From Membranipora membranacea (lineage: Eukaryota; Bryozoa; Gymnolaemata; Cheilostomatida; Membraniporidae): a stretch of DNA of 64,000 nt. Position numbers and translations under genes: made by a program. The notes beneath the pieces were generated by a model, which was given only the letters and a program-made list of their open reading frames with translations, was not told the origin of the DNA and made no database searches. Below, one piece after another: positions 47,180 to 60,809 of this stretch (position 1 is its first letter; the number at the start of each line of letters is the position of its first letter). Where the stretch lies: positions 4,231,501-4,295,500 of the forward strand of contig OU612070.1 of assembly GCA_914767715.1 (NCBI GenBank), given 5' to 3'.

Positions 47180-50100
47180 ATGCAGGGCTGTCAATCTAGG
47201 ACAGCTTTACTTATAGTAACACTAGGATATCTGACATCGTTTGTGAGCACAGAGAAGTATTTGACAGTCAGTCCACCAGCAATCACTGATGTACCTGAAA
47301 CAGTGTCTAAGTGGATAGAGTTAAAGTTTCTTAACTGCAGCGATGTAGGATTACAATATTATGATGTAGCTATTACGCGTATCGAAGGTGAGTACTCTTC
47401 CTAACAGTGACAAAGCTTGCTGTGGACCCTGTGATACTTGTCTTTCTTCACTCTAGTAACAGTGCCAGTAAAAGGTCCGATTGGGTGCCATTAAGAAAGC
47501 CACATGACCTATTTTAAATTTTCCTTTTGGAGCTAATTTCTTTCTATTGCATGTGGGTCAGATTTTTAATGGAATTTGGTATATCTTTGTTGGAGAGCCT
47601 TCCACAACTTGAGATGTGACAAAAAAGCTGGATTTATGATATTTTGTGATGTATTACAACTCTCCTACAAAATATCCAATTTCATGATTAAGTTTTCATT
47701 CACAATTACCTACATGCAAAATTAATGAAAGATTGGACATAATTAGTCGAAGCAAATTGTAGCCTGTCTGCTGAATTTCATGTCTTCCATGCAGCCCATT
47801 AATTAGTTCTAGAGTAGAAATGGTCATTATGCATAATAGAAAAGGTTACCCCTGTCAGCATCGATCACCTGCTCACAACCTGCTACTTAATGACAGAAAA
47901 ATGTACTTCATTGCAATTATGTAAGACCAATCTCCTATGATAACATCAAAACACCACAGCTTAGGGATAGGTGCAGCGTCAATTCTGCTAGTTTGGTGTA
48001 AATTGGCAAAATTAAATTGTGTGACCTACATATGTAATGCCTTGATATGATAATCAGGCTAATGTTGATTGGTGCAGACTAAACAGGCATGTTATCAAAC
48101 TTACTACTTCCATCGCATACTTTCCTCCATGGCCTGATCCCAAAGAGGAAACCGTGATGATCATTTAGTAATTTATCTGCAGAACATCAGTTTGATATCA
48201 ATAAAATACGCATTACCCACCATAACTTCTCCATTAATAGTGCCCATGTATAGCTGTGATTATCAAGGTCTTCCCGCAGTTATTCATACAACAACCTAAG
48301 CCCATTTTAGCTGCAGTGTCCAAAGTTCAAGGCATGTAGTATGACTTTGGAAAGCCCTGGAGTGGCCAAAGTTAAATACAAAATAGGACAAAAACCTTAG
48401 TATCATGATAGAATTTTTAAAGCCTTATCAAGTTTTATGATATGATATGATATGAGTGAATGAGGAGTTTTGAATTTTGTCACCACAGGAGCATTGACTG
48501 ACTTTGTATAAATATCTACATTCATCTATCAGAGATCGTTGATATCTAAGATCTCTGCTATTGTCACATCAAACAAGTCCATTCATCACTGTGAACGTCA
48601 AGCAGCAGATGCGGGTGTGGAATTTAAAAAAGTTTCAGACAACGTTGGAACCCTAAAAATAGAATTTTGCGTTTCGAAATTTCGATTTTCAAGACCCAAG
48701 AGGTTCAGTTCTCCTAGGTAACACAGGCCATATGATTATCCGGTGCAACAATAAATCGTTTATTTTTCTAGGTTGGGAAAGAAACTTGGATTTTCCATCT
48801 ATGGTAAACAATGTACCCTGTGTCGCTGATTCTGATGGTGTGGGAGTTAACTTTACGATCACAGGTCAGATGATCGGGTTTGTGACGCTGGAGATCAAGG
48901 ACTCACAGACAGACGAGCATCTACAGGACATCAATATCGGCATCATCAGACCACCAGAACAACTACTAGATGACGTAAGTAAAAAAATTGACAGCCAACA
49001 ATCTCAAATCAGATCTAGTCAAACCTAGAACAAGTATGTTCCCTCTGTGATGGAGGAGTTATATTGCAAAAGTCGGGTATCAAGGCACAGCGCCAAGGGC
49101 CAGCGGCGCCTCAATACTCGACTTTTGCAATATAACTCCGCCACCACAGAGGGGTCAAACTTGTTGTAAGTCATACCAGCGTGTTAATGAGTGTACATTA
49201 CGTGTGGGGTGATTTGATATTCTTGATCCAGTCTCATACAGTGTGGTTTGACACATTTCAATAACAATTTTGCCTCACAGCCTTGAAGTGCAGAGCGGCC
49301 AACAGAAGAGCGGACACCTTCAAAATGACTCAGAAATAGTTCTTTCGAGCAAATGACTCATTTTCGCAAATTCTTATTTCCGATTTATCAAACGGAAAAC
49401 TGGCCTCTCAAATAATTACCGTTAGTTTACCAGGTCTCCTCAAAATCGCTTCGGCTGAACTGCATTGCTTTGATGAGGAATTTGGTGGATTGAGTGGTTC
49501 AATGGGCGTGTGCACAGGGTTTGTGGCGGCACACAGTCCTCGCACAAGTAGCCATCAAACCAAAATCTCTGAAGCAATTTGGCCAGGCCACCATCGATGT
49601 TTTCTACTCTGTACCTGTAACAATTAATCAATCACTTCACCTGTCAGCTCTAGTTTTCAATTCAGTTTTGACACACATCTCATGTGATTCACAGTGTTTG
49701 TACAGAGATCAGCCTTCCCAAACAGGACTGAAAAAGTATCTCAGATTTGTTCATTATTCCATATTATGCAAATTGACTGATAAATATAGAGGTGATTGTT
49801 TTGACATGTGACTTACAATGACTTAAATTTATAGAAAACATATGGGATATGCTGCCCTGAATAGTAATGTAGGGCATAAACCTGTAGACAGTCCATGTAT
49901 TGATGAAGGGCAATGTCGACATATAAATATTTACAGTTATACATAGCTCAGGGTATAAGCTGTTATCTAAAGACTTATTATTACAGGAGCTGTTTTACAA
50001 TAAATGCTGCATTGCTTTATAAAAGTTTTGCCTCCCACTGGCTTCACTTCACCACTACTGTAACAGTGGAGCCTTTGAAATGTTAACAACAGACTTCCAC

Positions 50101-53100
50101 ATTTTGATAAGCAAAATAGGATCGATTGGTAACCAGCAGGTTCCTTCTCAATGTTCACCTTACAAATTGAATAAGGATATTATAGTAAGATGTTAATCAT
50201 TGCTATAATCAAACTGATTTATAGCAACTAAAAACCAATTCCATCAGAATAATAGATATTTTTATATTTACTTAGAACTCAGCAGATCAGACATTCCAAC
50301 ATGTCAACAGCAGTTTAATCCCTGTGAAGAATATTTCTCACCATTTTTGGCTTACCACCATGAAATTAAATCTATCAGAAGATGAAAAATATCTGTGAGT
50401 TTGTAGGACACAATTTGTTGTGAATGGATAACCATGACATGGATTACACCTGAGATGTTCAAATAGAACCAAAACAATTCATCAAAGTATAACTATGGCA
50501 CATAAACACTGGCATGATCCCAGAACTTTTTCTTTGAGGTTGAAGTGAATAAATCTGCAAGAGAAAGCAAGATCAGCTTTGCATACGTAATCTTAGTCGG
50601 CCAATAAAGATATGCAAATTGTAACCTCAAATTTCATTGAGAAACAAAACTAAAGGTTATTAATCTCACTATTCATTCAGTTTGTTTTGAAGGATGACAG
50701 TCAGATGATGGCCTTGCCAAACCCCTGCTGAGAAAATCACTAATTCTCGTTGTGTTTTATTCATATTTATAAATTCAAATTCAGACTCGTGTACAAAATG
50801 AGCCAGAGAATTTTAATATTTGGCATCATAAATTTGCAAATTTGGAAGCCATGAAGTTTTGCTTGTTTTCAGTAAAAATATGGATCACGGGTCAGTTTAT
50901 GAAACACCAGTCTTTCTATTTGCGACACAGAGTTCTATGTTCAACAGAATTCCGTAGTGCTATTGTATTGGTAAATCATAAACATATTTTTTTCGGTTAC
51001 ATCTTATACTGTTATATATAGTATTTGATTACATTACACTGTTACACAATTAGTTATAGCTCATTAATTCTAGGCCCATACCTAAGGAGCCCTTGAGCAG
51101 CCGATCCTGTCGTACGTTCCCATGTAGGTAGCTAATTGAATCAATCTCCTATACTCCTTGAATCTGCAATCTTGACAAGTGATGGTCCTGATACATTGCT
51201 TATTCTACCATTGTTTTCCTGCATTAATATTAATTAAGATGCATAATATTACTTCATTAATTTGCAGATTTACCTTTATGGTATAATGATCTTCGTGGTG
51301 GTGAATACTTTCTGCTTTGGTGTCTCTCTGGATCTGACAAAGGTCAAAGAATTCTTAAAGAAACCGATAGCACCTTGTATTGGAATGGCATGTCAATATC
51401 TTGTGCTTCCATTGGTAAGCTGCCGCACATCCAATTAAATATTTTATGATGGTGTCTCTGTTTATCAGACCATTTGCGTTTTTACTGTACCATGTTTGGG
51501 TTGTGCAGGTTTGGCGTAGTTTACAAACCTGCACACAAATAATGGAGCTTTCCAACTAATGCAAACTGTATACAGGGTTACGCAGAATCTCACTGCTCGC
51601 AAAAAGTGATTTTCTTCTCATCATATCATACAGTACATACATAAAAAAGTATAATTTTGTTTTAATCTGACCTCGTGAAGACCTTCCAAAGCATATGAAC
51701 AGCTTTAAAGGGTTATGTAACAGTTTGTCTCGCCGCCGCCATCAGGCACAACTCTTAGTAGTCTGCAAATGGCACTAAGAGGCAAGCTGTGTTATTAATT
51801 TTGTTATTGCAATATAAATATATAATAGGTTTTTAGTATCATGACACCTTAAATAACATAAATACTGAGTTATGGCGGCCATCATCATGACATATGTGTT
51901 CTCCCGATGGAGTATTAGCCCTTTGATCGACGCTGTGATGTTCTGTTTCGCCGACTGTACCACGATGCAACAGGCACCCGTAATAGCTTACAGAGAATCA
52001 GTCGTTTCAGAGTGTCAAATCTAGTTAGATGCAAAATACACATAAAACCTGTAACAAAAGTTCGAAAGAATAATTAATGTTGTTGTAGTCAAGTGTATTA
52101 TGGCGAAACAGGAACCTCTAAAAACACCTGGTTAAGTTTTAGTTCAGGTAGCGTTTAAATGTTTGGCAACTATCGGAATTATGTGTGAATTAAGTAATAA
52201 TTATAAGTGCTGGGAAACCTGTAGGTAGGATATGACCACAGCTGCACAATATTTGAGAAGCGAGGATCTCTTTGTCAATGATATAAGGATGCAGGGGTAT
52301 AGTAATATCATACTCCCTTGCTGGGGGCCGTCGGTGAAAATCTGGGGGGCTCATACTATATTATTCTAATTATAGCTGCAACCAGTACCCAAATTTTAAT
52401 TCAGACTCTAAAATTCAAGAGCAACAGTAGGAGGTAGCTCAGTTGGTTAGAGCGCCTGCACTTTAACTCGCATGCGTTGGAGGTCCTGGGCTCGAATCCT
52501 GCTGCGGTCTACTGAGTACTGGGCTCATATAACGCCCCAGGAGTGCTCCGACCTGCCTGCAAACTGAGAGCAACTTGGCGCCGAATACGGCGGCCGCGCC
52601 CTTAAGGCACTGATATTTCTCAGTCCTCGGACGGAGACAACACTTGCGATTTTAACCCACATTTTTTAACCCTTCAATCTATATTAACCCTTTTCTCTGC
52701 ATAACATGTAGGCCTAAGGCAAAGACCTTGGGATATAAATGATGTAAAAGCAAATTAAATAATTATTCTTGTATCCTTGATACAATAATAGCCATCGATG
52801 TAAAAATATCCATAGATATGAAGTAAAATTTAAGTCTTAAAATGGCTAGACTAATATTATGGAGAATATCGCTTTTTTGGACTAATGTGACTGAATTTAA
52901 TTGACAACCCCTCTATCCCGGCTTTGAATAATCCCCAGAGCATTGTCACACAGATTATTGATCACAGACACACAATTTATAAGGGATTAACGAAATCTGT
53001 CTAACAGCTTAAGATTAATATCCTAGGAATAACATTAGCGTCATGAACTTTGCTAGATCACATCCAATTTACAAAAGCGGAGACCAAGCGGCCACAGATC

Positions 53101-56100
53101 TAGATGAGGCCATTCGTTTTCTTCAAGCTGTGGGATGTCAACCTTGCGGCAACTATTGGAATTTTAATGAAACTTTAATCTTTTACAGTTGATCCATGAC
53201 ATTTGTTATTTGATGATGAGATGTTGAACAAATATTGTAAAATGAAAATACGTAAGCCAGGAAGTAATCTATTACAAAAATTTAATGATGGTCTTCGTCA
53301 AGGCAAAAGATATACAATGGAAAATGGGTGAATGTAATTAGACTCTGAACATTGGTCATATTTGGCAAATATATAAATAATAGTTATAAAAAGTAGACAG
53401 TATATACTTGTGGCGCTGCTATCAATCTTACACTACCATTATAATTCATCGTATATCATCAGATCTTTGATTTATATCATGATATATTTGTTTTTTTCTT
53501 CAGATCGGATTTTTGGCAGCGAGTTTGATTACCAACCACAACGCAGAGAAGTTTGGAATATTTGCTTCTGCCGTGGCACCTGGTGGAGGGCTGTCCAACA
53601 TCTGGACATTTGCTCTATTGGGAGATCTCGATCTAAGTATTACAATGACAGCCATCAGCACTGTGGCAGCATTAGGTAAATGTTGGTTAAAACAATGTAA
53701 TTAAATCTAACTGGCGGATTTACTGAATGCCTGCTTCCATTTTTTCTCGTGGCAGCTAGCAAAGAGGAGGCAAGCCTTCAGCAAAGAGGAGGGGGGCCTT
53801 AAGTAAAGAGGAGGCAAGCCTTCAGTATAGAGGAGGCAAGCCTTAAGTAAAGAGGAGGGGGGCCTTCAGTAAATCCACTTTTTTGTCATATTTGATAGCA
53901 TCCTGAGCCTAATTTTGGGTTTTCCCTGGAGGTCATTCCAAGGTCAGACGATACGGTTGGTGACCTACCACTACTTCCAGTCTAGGAGTCTGGGAAAGAA
54001 TCAGAGCAGGATCTGGTTATAATAAGATAGTAAGCCTTTGTTCATGGTCAAAAAACAGTGATGATATGTGTCTCGTCCTACCTATCAGCAAGGTCAGGCT
54101 AAGCGGGTGCATCTTAGACGCATAATAAATGCAGCAGTAACTATATTACATTGGGATTCTTATACACTACCTGGAAGTCAGACACTCAAGTCAACTGTGC
54201 AACGTCCCTGCCAGTATTGAAACAAGAGTATTCAGCTGCCAGTGCTCACCCGAGAAAACTACAACCAGTGATTATTTAGCACACTGTTAGCACATTATTA
54301 GCCACTGTTGTTAAAACTACATTTATGTCTCATCGTTATCTGGGCTGCAACATGTAGGACACATCTCTGATGATGGGCGTTGTAGTGTCTCCATCCAGAT
54401 ACCTCCCCCCATTAAATTATGCAAATTCATACATACAAAGTTGCATCAAGACCATTTCCACAAAGCAAAAGACGACTTTCTTTTGATGGATATCATTGAT
54501 TGATTGATTGAAACCAGGATTGAGGCGTTAAACACCAGTGCACACACAATCTCTAATTAGGAGGACGATGTGTATGGGGGAAGGGGGGGGGGTCCGCAAA
54601 GTAATTGATGGTTGCTGCTTGCTTAACCACTCAATTAATGGGCTGCAGTGGAAGGGCTGCAGTGGAAGGCCTGCCAACGACACCAAATGAATCCTTTCAA
54701 TAACACTTACAATCTCTGAGAGCGTTATGAAGTAGTGCAAGTGGCTAAGTGGGAAATAATAACTTTCACCTCAATATCAACGCTGAGCAAAAAAACCACA
54801 AACTCTATTTACCACCAGTCCACATATATTACATAAGAATAAATAACTCCTCTTATATTACAATAACAATGGTGGTGAGGGGGACTCCAATCCATAAGGG
54901 ATAATCTGGGTTACCTCTATCATCATTACAAGTGTTATATCATTGTCATAGTCTTAATCCCCACTTGTCCATAAATAAGGCCTGTACCCTGGAATTAAGG
55001 GTAAAGGCACGATAGGATAATCCCTTTGGGCACCTGTTTTGTGCAGACCTAATGATTTATTGGTAGTCAATATGTGTGACAACAAACCTTCATAACTGCT
55101 CTGTAATAATATCATTTACATAAAGTTCAATGTGCAAATGAGGCAATAATATTGTTACAATTTATTCCTAAGGTGACATCTGAAATGTGCCAAAATACTT
55201 CGGTAACTTTGATCCCAAATTTGAAATTTCTATTTTGAAAGTGTGTGTTGCAATAGTAAATGATAGAATGTTTTTTGTTGTAGCCTTTGTTCCGCTGTGG
55301 ATGTACACACTCGGTGAATACATGTTGAGGAAGGGTGATGAGGATAGCGAGCTTACACTGCCTTTTCTAAATATGGCTATAACTCTAGCATTACTTGTTG
55401 TACCGCTAACAATAGGCATCCTAGCAAACAAATTCTTCCCAAAGTTTGGCAAACAGGTGCTGAAATGGATCCAGAAACCTTCTATGACTCTAACCATTAT
55501 CTTTGGAGTTGTAATGAGTGAGTTATTCTATTCTATAAGTGTGCACAGACTGTGAATGTTTTCTTGGCTAAGCAGCAGTTGATAACAACAACTGAGCCTT
55601 TGTAGCCAAACATGGTCCTGTCTAAACATACTGCTACCTTTTGTGGTTGAGCTGATTTAATGTAAGGTAAACACCTTTGTAACATAGGAAGTGAGCCCCT
55701 AAGCGACTGCCAGACATGTGGCAATGCCATTGACCCGTATTAGAGGTGTTAATTTGAATATAAATATAATGATATGGAGAAGGGTGAGCTGTATTATACC
55801 TACTATGGTATAGATATATACAACCCTGGCGCCAGACCTCTTACACTCTTTTGACTTGACTGATCAGTGTGCAATATTTTATGATGCATTGATGAAATGA
55901 TATCAGAGTGGTGTGCAGTGTTTCAGTCTAGCAATGTAAATACATTTGGTATGCAGTGTTGTGGTATTGGTGGTTGTATCGGTGATGCACTTTTGTATTG
56001 AATCCATTATGATATTATTGTAGATGTATGGGCGAACCTGTACGCTTTCAAACTAGTGTTATTTGACTGGCAGCTGGCCGTATGCACATTTCTCCTTCCA

Positions 56101-59087
56101 TATGCTGGTGAGTATCAGTTTCCTTTTATCCTGTTGCACTAAATAAGAAACGATCCTTTGTCCAGATGGGTTACTAAGGAACTTTTTCGATATCCTCGTT
56201 GCAACAACTAGAAAAAAATTATCATAATGACCTTAGCTTTGATCATGGAAGTCTAGGGGAGGGGAGATAACACTCAAAAGACGGGAAGGGGCAAGTGCCA
56301 AGGCCTACAGACCACACAATGATACACACAAAGGAGTCAGATGTGGGCCGTGGCATATATAATATATAATATTATAAATTAATATTCCAGGTGGATTGAT
56401 ATCATTTTCTATCGCACTATTGCTGAGACAGAGCAGAAAGATAGCGATAACTATTGGTATAGAAGTGGCAATTCAGAACACAAGTATATCCACCATCTTG
56501 TTACGTACCTCACTACCTCAACCTTGGGCCGATATAAGGTAAGACAACTTCTAGATTAGCTACGCTAGCTGGGTGTGTTTAAAGCGAGACCTCAATATTG
56601 GTTAACTCCCACAAACTTTATTTCCATATTAAGGAACATCTCTGCAACCTCTTCGAAAGAGTAGACAACTGAGCTTACCATGCTGCTAGGAAGGGCATTA
56701 AAATACACAGCATGTAGCTTAAAATAGAACTGTGAAAAACACAGGAACCAAATTTTGGCAATGCACAGTTATTGTCATCACAAGCATTTATAAGCTTCTT
56801 ATAGTAACAAAATTTGTGGAGATTGTTCCAGTGTGACCATTAGAGGCTGTACCTGCTAGTAACAGTGATAAATTCCCTACTGTCAACAAGCTCATGATCA
56901 TACATGTCAACTACAATGCGTTTCAATAACTCCCAAAGAAAGTGCCACAAGGTTTTGACACACACCACAAATACTTGTTGAAACTTGTCACTTCTGTGGC
57001 AGGCCAGTAGAATTTTCTTTCCGAGAAACTGACTATGAAAATATGTAAAAGATGCTAATCGATATTATTGAGTGAACTCAGCTTTTATTATTACATCTCA
57101 AGATATGGATGTCTATGAGACTATGTGAGACAAGTCAAGAATCATATCAAGCTATCTCAGCAACAAAATAATTGTTTCAGAAAACAAAGCAAAAGGAAAA
57201 GGTGTGGTTCCTAAGAAAAAAGTGAATGGACAAAAAATAGACTTGGTTATACTAATACACTGTTTTTGCAGTCTTTTTTCATAAGATACTGCACCAGACT
57301 ATGAAATAAGCTTAAGACAGCCACCTCCATTAGAAGAAAAAAAATTGACCTTTGTGACGTATATACTGGTACTGGCAAGCGTCTTTTTTGCATTCTTCAT
57401 TCAGAAATATTGCGTCAGTCAATTATGTAAACCAAAGAGTGGCGCATCAAGTGTAAAAAATAAAAGGACTTATTATGACACAATATCCTTCAGCGGTTAG
57501 GGGAACCTAGAGCAAATATGACCCAATCTGCCTTCATTCGGAGTTGCCCCATTATTGGCTGCTAGAGAGGAAGAGGGGGGGGGGGGGGGCTGGAGGGGCA
57601 ACTGGAATGCAGGCAAATTGGATGAAACTTGATCTAAGGAAAACTCACCACCTCCAACAACAACCTTGTCATTATACAGAGGCTTTAAAAATTATACTCA
57701 AGTCACCCTAAATCGTATCTGACTAAAAAGTAAAAACCAGAGGGCAAAGGTCAGAGGAAATGTGCAACAGGAAATGTGTTTGTAAAATGTACCTTTAGTT
57801 ACATCATGTATTGTTTCAAGTCTTGTAAAATTTACCTACAATAATTATAGGTGACTAAACAGGACATAATCGTTATTAGGTGCTCATAACTCAATAGATG
57901 GGATTTTAACCACATAATTTAGCACTAATTTCAGTGCATTCCAAAAATACTTTTTAACATCTAATCTCGCAATCATATCAGAGACTATTATACATCTATC
58001 TATAGCCTCTGATTACATCATATAACTTCCTAAAATTGCCATTGCAGCTTTGTCAAAATTTTCAAAGGCCTCCCTTATTCCCACACACAAAGATGAATGG
58101 TAAATAAAATTGTCTTCGTGTTTTTTAGTTCGGCGATCCCGATATCAATGATAATATTCACCTTTACTCCGTTCCCGTTTATAATGGCCGCTCAGCAGAT
58201 CTATCTCCGCTGTATAAAGAAGAAAGAGAAAGATAACCAGTGTTCTGAGCTCGAGTCTAATAACAGTCACAAGGTTAGTACCATATCCGACTCACTGAGA
58301 GACGCTCTAGTCTGGTTTTAAATATGACAAAAGGAAAAACGTTCGCAATTCGCAAGTCAAATAATTAAAGCGTTGTCTCCATGTGAAATTTAAAAACTGT
58401 CAGCACCCAGTTAGATCATTGCCTGCATTTAGGGTTTGAGCCTGTAGGATGCAATTAACTGGACTGTGGGCAAATTGGATCTGACTAGTTCCACAAGCAG
58501 TATTATACTCCTAGCTGTTAGTTAGTTTAAGTCGCCTAGTCACATGTCGGTCCATTATTCGTAGAAACATTTTTTTTATACAGAGCCCATAACAGTCATT
58601 GCTCTCGCCTGCTGTAGCAGATAGATGTTAGTAGATCATATTTTGTTAACATGTTATGTGGTCAGATATGAGAAATTCTATGTCAGGAACAAATCCAATC
58701 ACTTTCATTATAGCTCAACATGTCGGACGACTAGATATAACATTCCCCTGGGTAAAATACAATAAGCATGCATGAAAATTAAGCTTTATCCCCAGCATGT
58801 TATGCTGTATCCTTTCAGTTGATCGCTTATCACTACCCACCCAAGCCTGATGTGACACCGGCGAGATTGTCTTGACAACTCAGCCTCAGCATGACAATGA
58901 GTCCATATTACTTCTGATTAACGATGTATTTAATTAATTAAGAGTGCCCAAATATTGATATCCTGTCTGATTGATAATCATCAGTTCTATGGATTCTTCC
59001 TTATTTGCATATCTGTTTTAGCTGGAAAGAAAGCAGAAACAAGGACAAGACAACCCTATTCCTGTCACGGACGACATTGATATGTAA
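47180..59087 (+). CDS. SLC10-type sodium-coupled transporter, gene 2
   Basis: Nine exons join in phase to 468 residues: 47180-47387, 48772-48974, 51268-51414, 53504-53675, 55284-55517, 56024-56107, 56391-56538, 58129-58273 and 59022-59087. Exons 3, 4, 6 and 7 have exactly the lengths of their counterparts in gene 1 (147, 172, 84, 148) and all eight intron phases agree, so the two are tandem paralogues. Signal peptide, glycosylated N-terminal domain ending in IRPPEQ, APGGGLSNIW, DLDLSITMT and IEVAIQNTSISTILL are all present, so sodium binding should be retained. The C-terminal tail is much shorter than in gene 1. Introns are larger and carry several repeats. The nearest described type is SLC10A3/A5-like; the substrate is unknown. 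Confidence 0.92.
49030..49164. mobile_element. Near-palindromic MITE in SLC10 gene 2 intron 2
   Basis: Arms of about 48 bp pair almost perfectly. The left arm contains GGAGTTATATTGCAAAAGTC and the right its reverse complement, both preceded by CCCTCTGTG. The short centre is GC-rich (GCGCCAAGGG, CAGCGGCGCC) and folds on itself. If transcribed within the intron it would form a long hairpin. Confidence 0.85.
49165..51267. other. Rest of SLC10 gene 2 intron 2
   Basis: No element or nested gene was recognised; open frames at 49440-49811 on both strands overlap and lack motifs. Confidence 0.45.
52428..52680 (+). mobile_element. tRNA-derived SINE in SLC10 gene 2 intron 3
   Basis: GTAGCTCAGTTGGTTAGAGC at 52434-52453 and GGGCTCGAATCCTG ending at about 52501 are strong A and B boxes. 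The acceptor arms do not pair and the D-to-T spacing is stretched, so this is not a working tRNA. The body contains CTCCGACCTGCC and a CGGACGGAGAC stretch before an AT-rich end. Confidence 0.78.
53761..53870 (+). repeat. 22-bp minisatellite after SLC10 gene 2 exon 4
   Basis: Exactly five 22-bp units based on AAAGAGGAGGCAAGCCTTCAGT. Units 2 and 5 share a GGGGCC variant while 1, 3 and 4 carry CAAGCC, so the array mixes two unit types. It begins 85 bp into intron 4. Confidence 0.93.
53871..55283. other. Rest of SLC10 gene 2 intron 4
   Basis: It holds a G run at 54583-54592 and a short (GATT)n patch near 54500. Nothing else was recognised. Confidence 0.45.
57509..57636. mobile_element. Small TIR element (MITE), copy 1
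   Basis: The ends are inverted: CCCAATCTGCCTTCATTC and GGAGTTGCCCC at the left, GGGGCAACTGGAATGCAGGC then AAATTGG at the right. The centre contains a run of 15 G residues (57575-57589). A second copy with the same termini is at 61623-61770. It lies in intron 7 of SLC10 gene 2. Confidence 0.8.
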
Positions 59088-59442
59088 ACCACACGCTAGA
59101 TTTTTAGGACATTTTACGCACATTCTGTGATCTTTGAGACTTGTTAATCCAATAGATATTTCCATCTAGGTATTGCCTTATTTGCATTAAGAAATCAAAC
59201 TGACAAAGTAACTCCTTATATTGGGCAAAACGCTATTCGCTGCTGTCAATGTCTATGTAAAATGAGTCCAGTTGGAGCATTTTAATTTAACACTCACATT
59301 GTATATTATAATTATGGTACATTTAAAAGTTCTATGTTTTATATTGAATTGTATTACTGTCATATTAAGCATTTTGAGCATATTTTTTATATGAAAGATT
59401 TATTCATTTGTTGAATCGCATATTAAATATCTTTGTACAGGT

Positions 59443-59448
59443 ATTAAA
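59443..59448 (+). other. Candidate polyadenylation signal of SLC10 gene 2
   Basis: ATTAAA lies about 355 bp after the stop codon, followed by a T-rich stretch (TTATTGTTTTC). Confidence 0.4.
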
Positions 59449-60809
59449 GTTATTGTTTTCTTGACTTCCTCAATATGTTGGCATACAATTTTTCACTCAC
59501 ATCATCAAAAAGAAATATTGTTCTGGTTTCAGTATCAGAAGCAACAGCATAATAAAATTGATTTAAAAAACTTTGTAAGTCAAGAGCTGGTCATGGTTGC
59601 CAGTAGTTTAAAGGGACGCTTACCATGTAACACAATCTAAATCAGGGGTATATAACCTAGTGTAAGTAAGTGTAGGTTAGTGTTGCACGAAATTCTACCA
59701 GTTTAAATACTCAGACACTACCTGAGTTGCTGGTTCTGACATTCCATATCAACCACATCCGCAAAGACTGTGGTGGATAAGGGAATGCAGCTACCAGCAC
59801 CTCAGGCAGAGTAGGCTGTGATCTGTGAGCTCTTTCCTGCTCATTTTGGCCTGTAAAGGTCTAGTTCCCGGACCCTAACAGGATGACTCAAACTAAACTA
59901 GGCCTAAGCTATTTCTCCATTTAGTTAGTGCAAGCAAGACTCTACATCTCATCACATAATAAAAACAGTGAACTGAATGCCTTTATCGTCAACCAATCAA
60001 ATAAGATCACCTTTTGGGGCAGGGATGGTAAGTTCAGAAACTCAAATAGTATACAGACCCATCTATAAGGCTACAAACTTAAGTGCCAATGCGTTACACA
60101 GTCTGAGCTGCTTGTGTAAAATAAGCCCTTCTCTTCATGATTTCATATAATCCTCTGCGAATCCCGCTACACCAAGGCGTTCCGAGGATGAATGTTACAC
60201 AAAGTTTGTACATCGGCTCAATTTCTATACAACTACACCTCAACAAGTTCAACACATCCATCCTCCGAACTCTATAGTGTATCATGGGAGACATTGTCGA
60301 GTATGACGCAAAAGTTTGGATGGTACAGGTAGAGTTGTCTCAGGGATAAGTGTGAGACACCACTGGGAGAAGCATTGAGGACTGCTTTAGGGTACAGACT
60401 CTACTTAAAGGGCAACCAAGGATTCAAAAAACTTCTCATTGATGGCCATTGATTAATAGCAGATTGCACCTTCTGCATGGGGAAAAAGACAAAATATAAT
60501 TCGGATGATTATTCAGCCAGAATTCTTGTGAAACATTTCTTCCATCAGGTACTCAAACTCAGCTAAAAGAGAATACCACATAGCAGTTTCCTGTTCCTGT
60601 TATTATTTAGCCTGTGCTCTATAATTATCACAGCAAAGTCTTGGAACCTCCCCTAAACTGAAGTGTTACCCAGCGTGGAGTCAGCAACTACTTTGAGTTT
60701 TGCATCGTATAATACACAAAGCTGATGCTGCCCAGCACATTATTTTCTACCCAATAATGCATTGCTGCGAAACCTTGGTTGCCCTTTAACTGATATAAGA
60801 TCTCACCTG
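59449..60809. other. Intergenic interval
   Basis: No gene was recognised between the convergent SLC10 gene 2 and the methyltransferase gene. The frame at 60094-60294 (minus) has no known motif. Confidence 0.5.

Noticed and set aside
52428-52505. Functional tRNA gene
   Set aside because: A and B boxes are good, but the acceptor arms do not pair and the anticodon arm is irregular; a SINE fits better.
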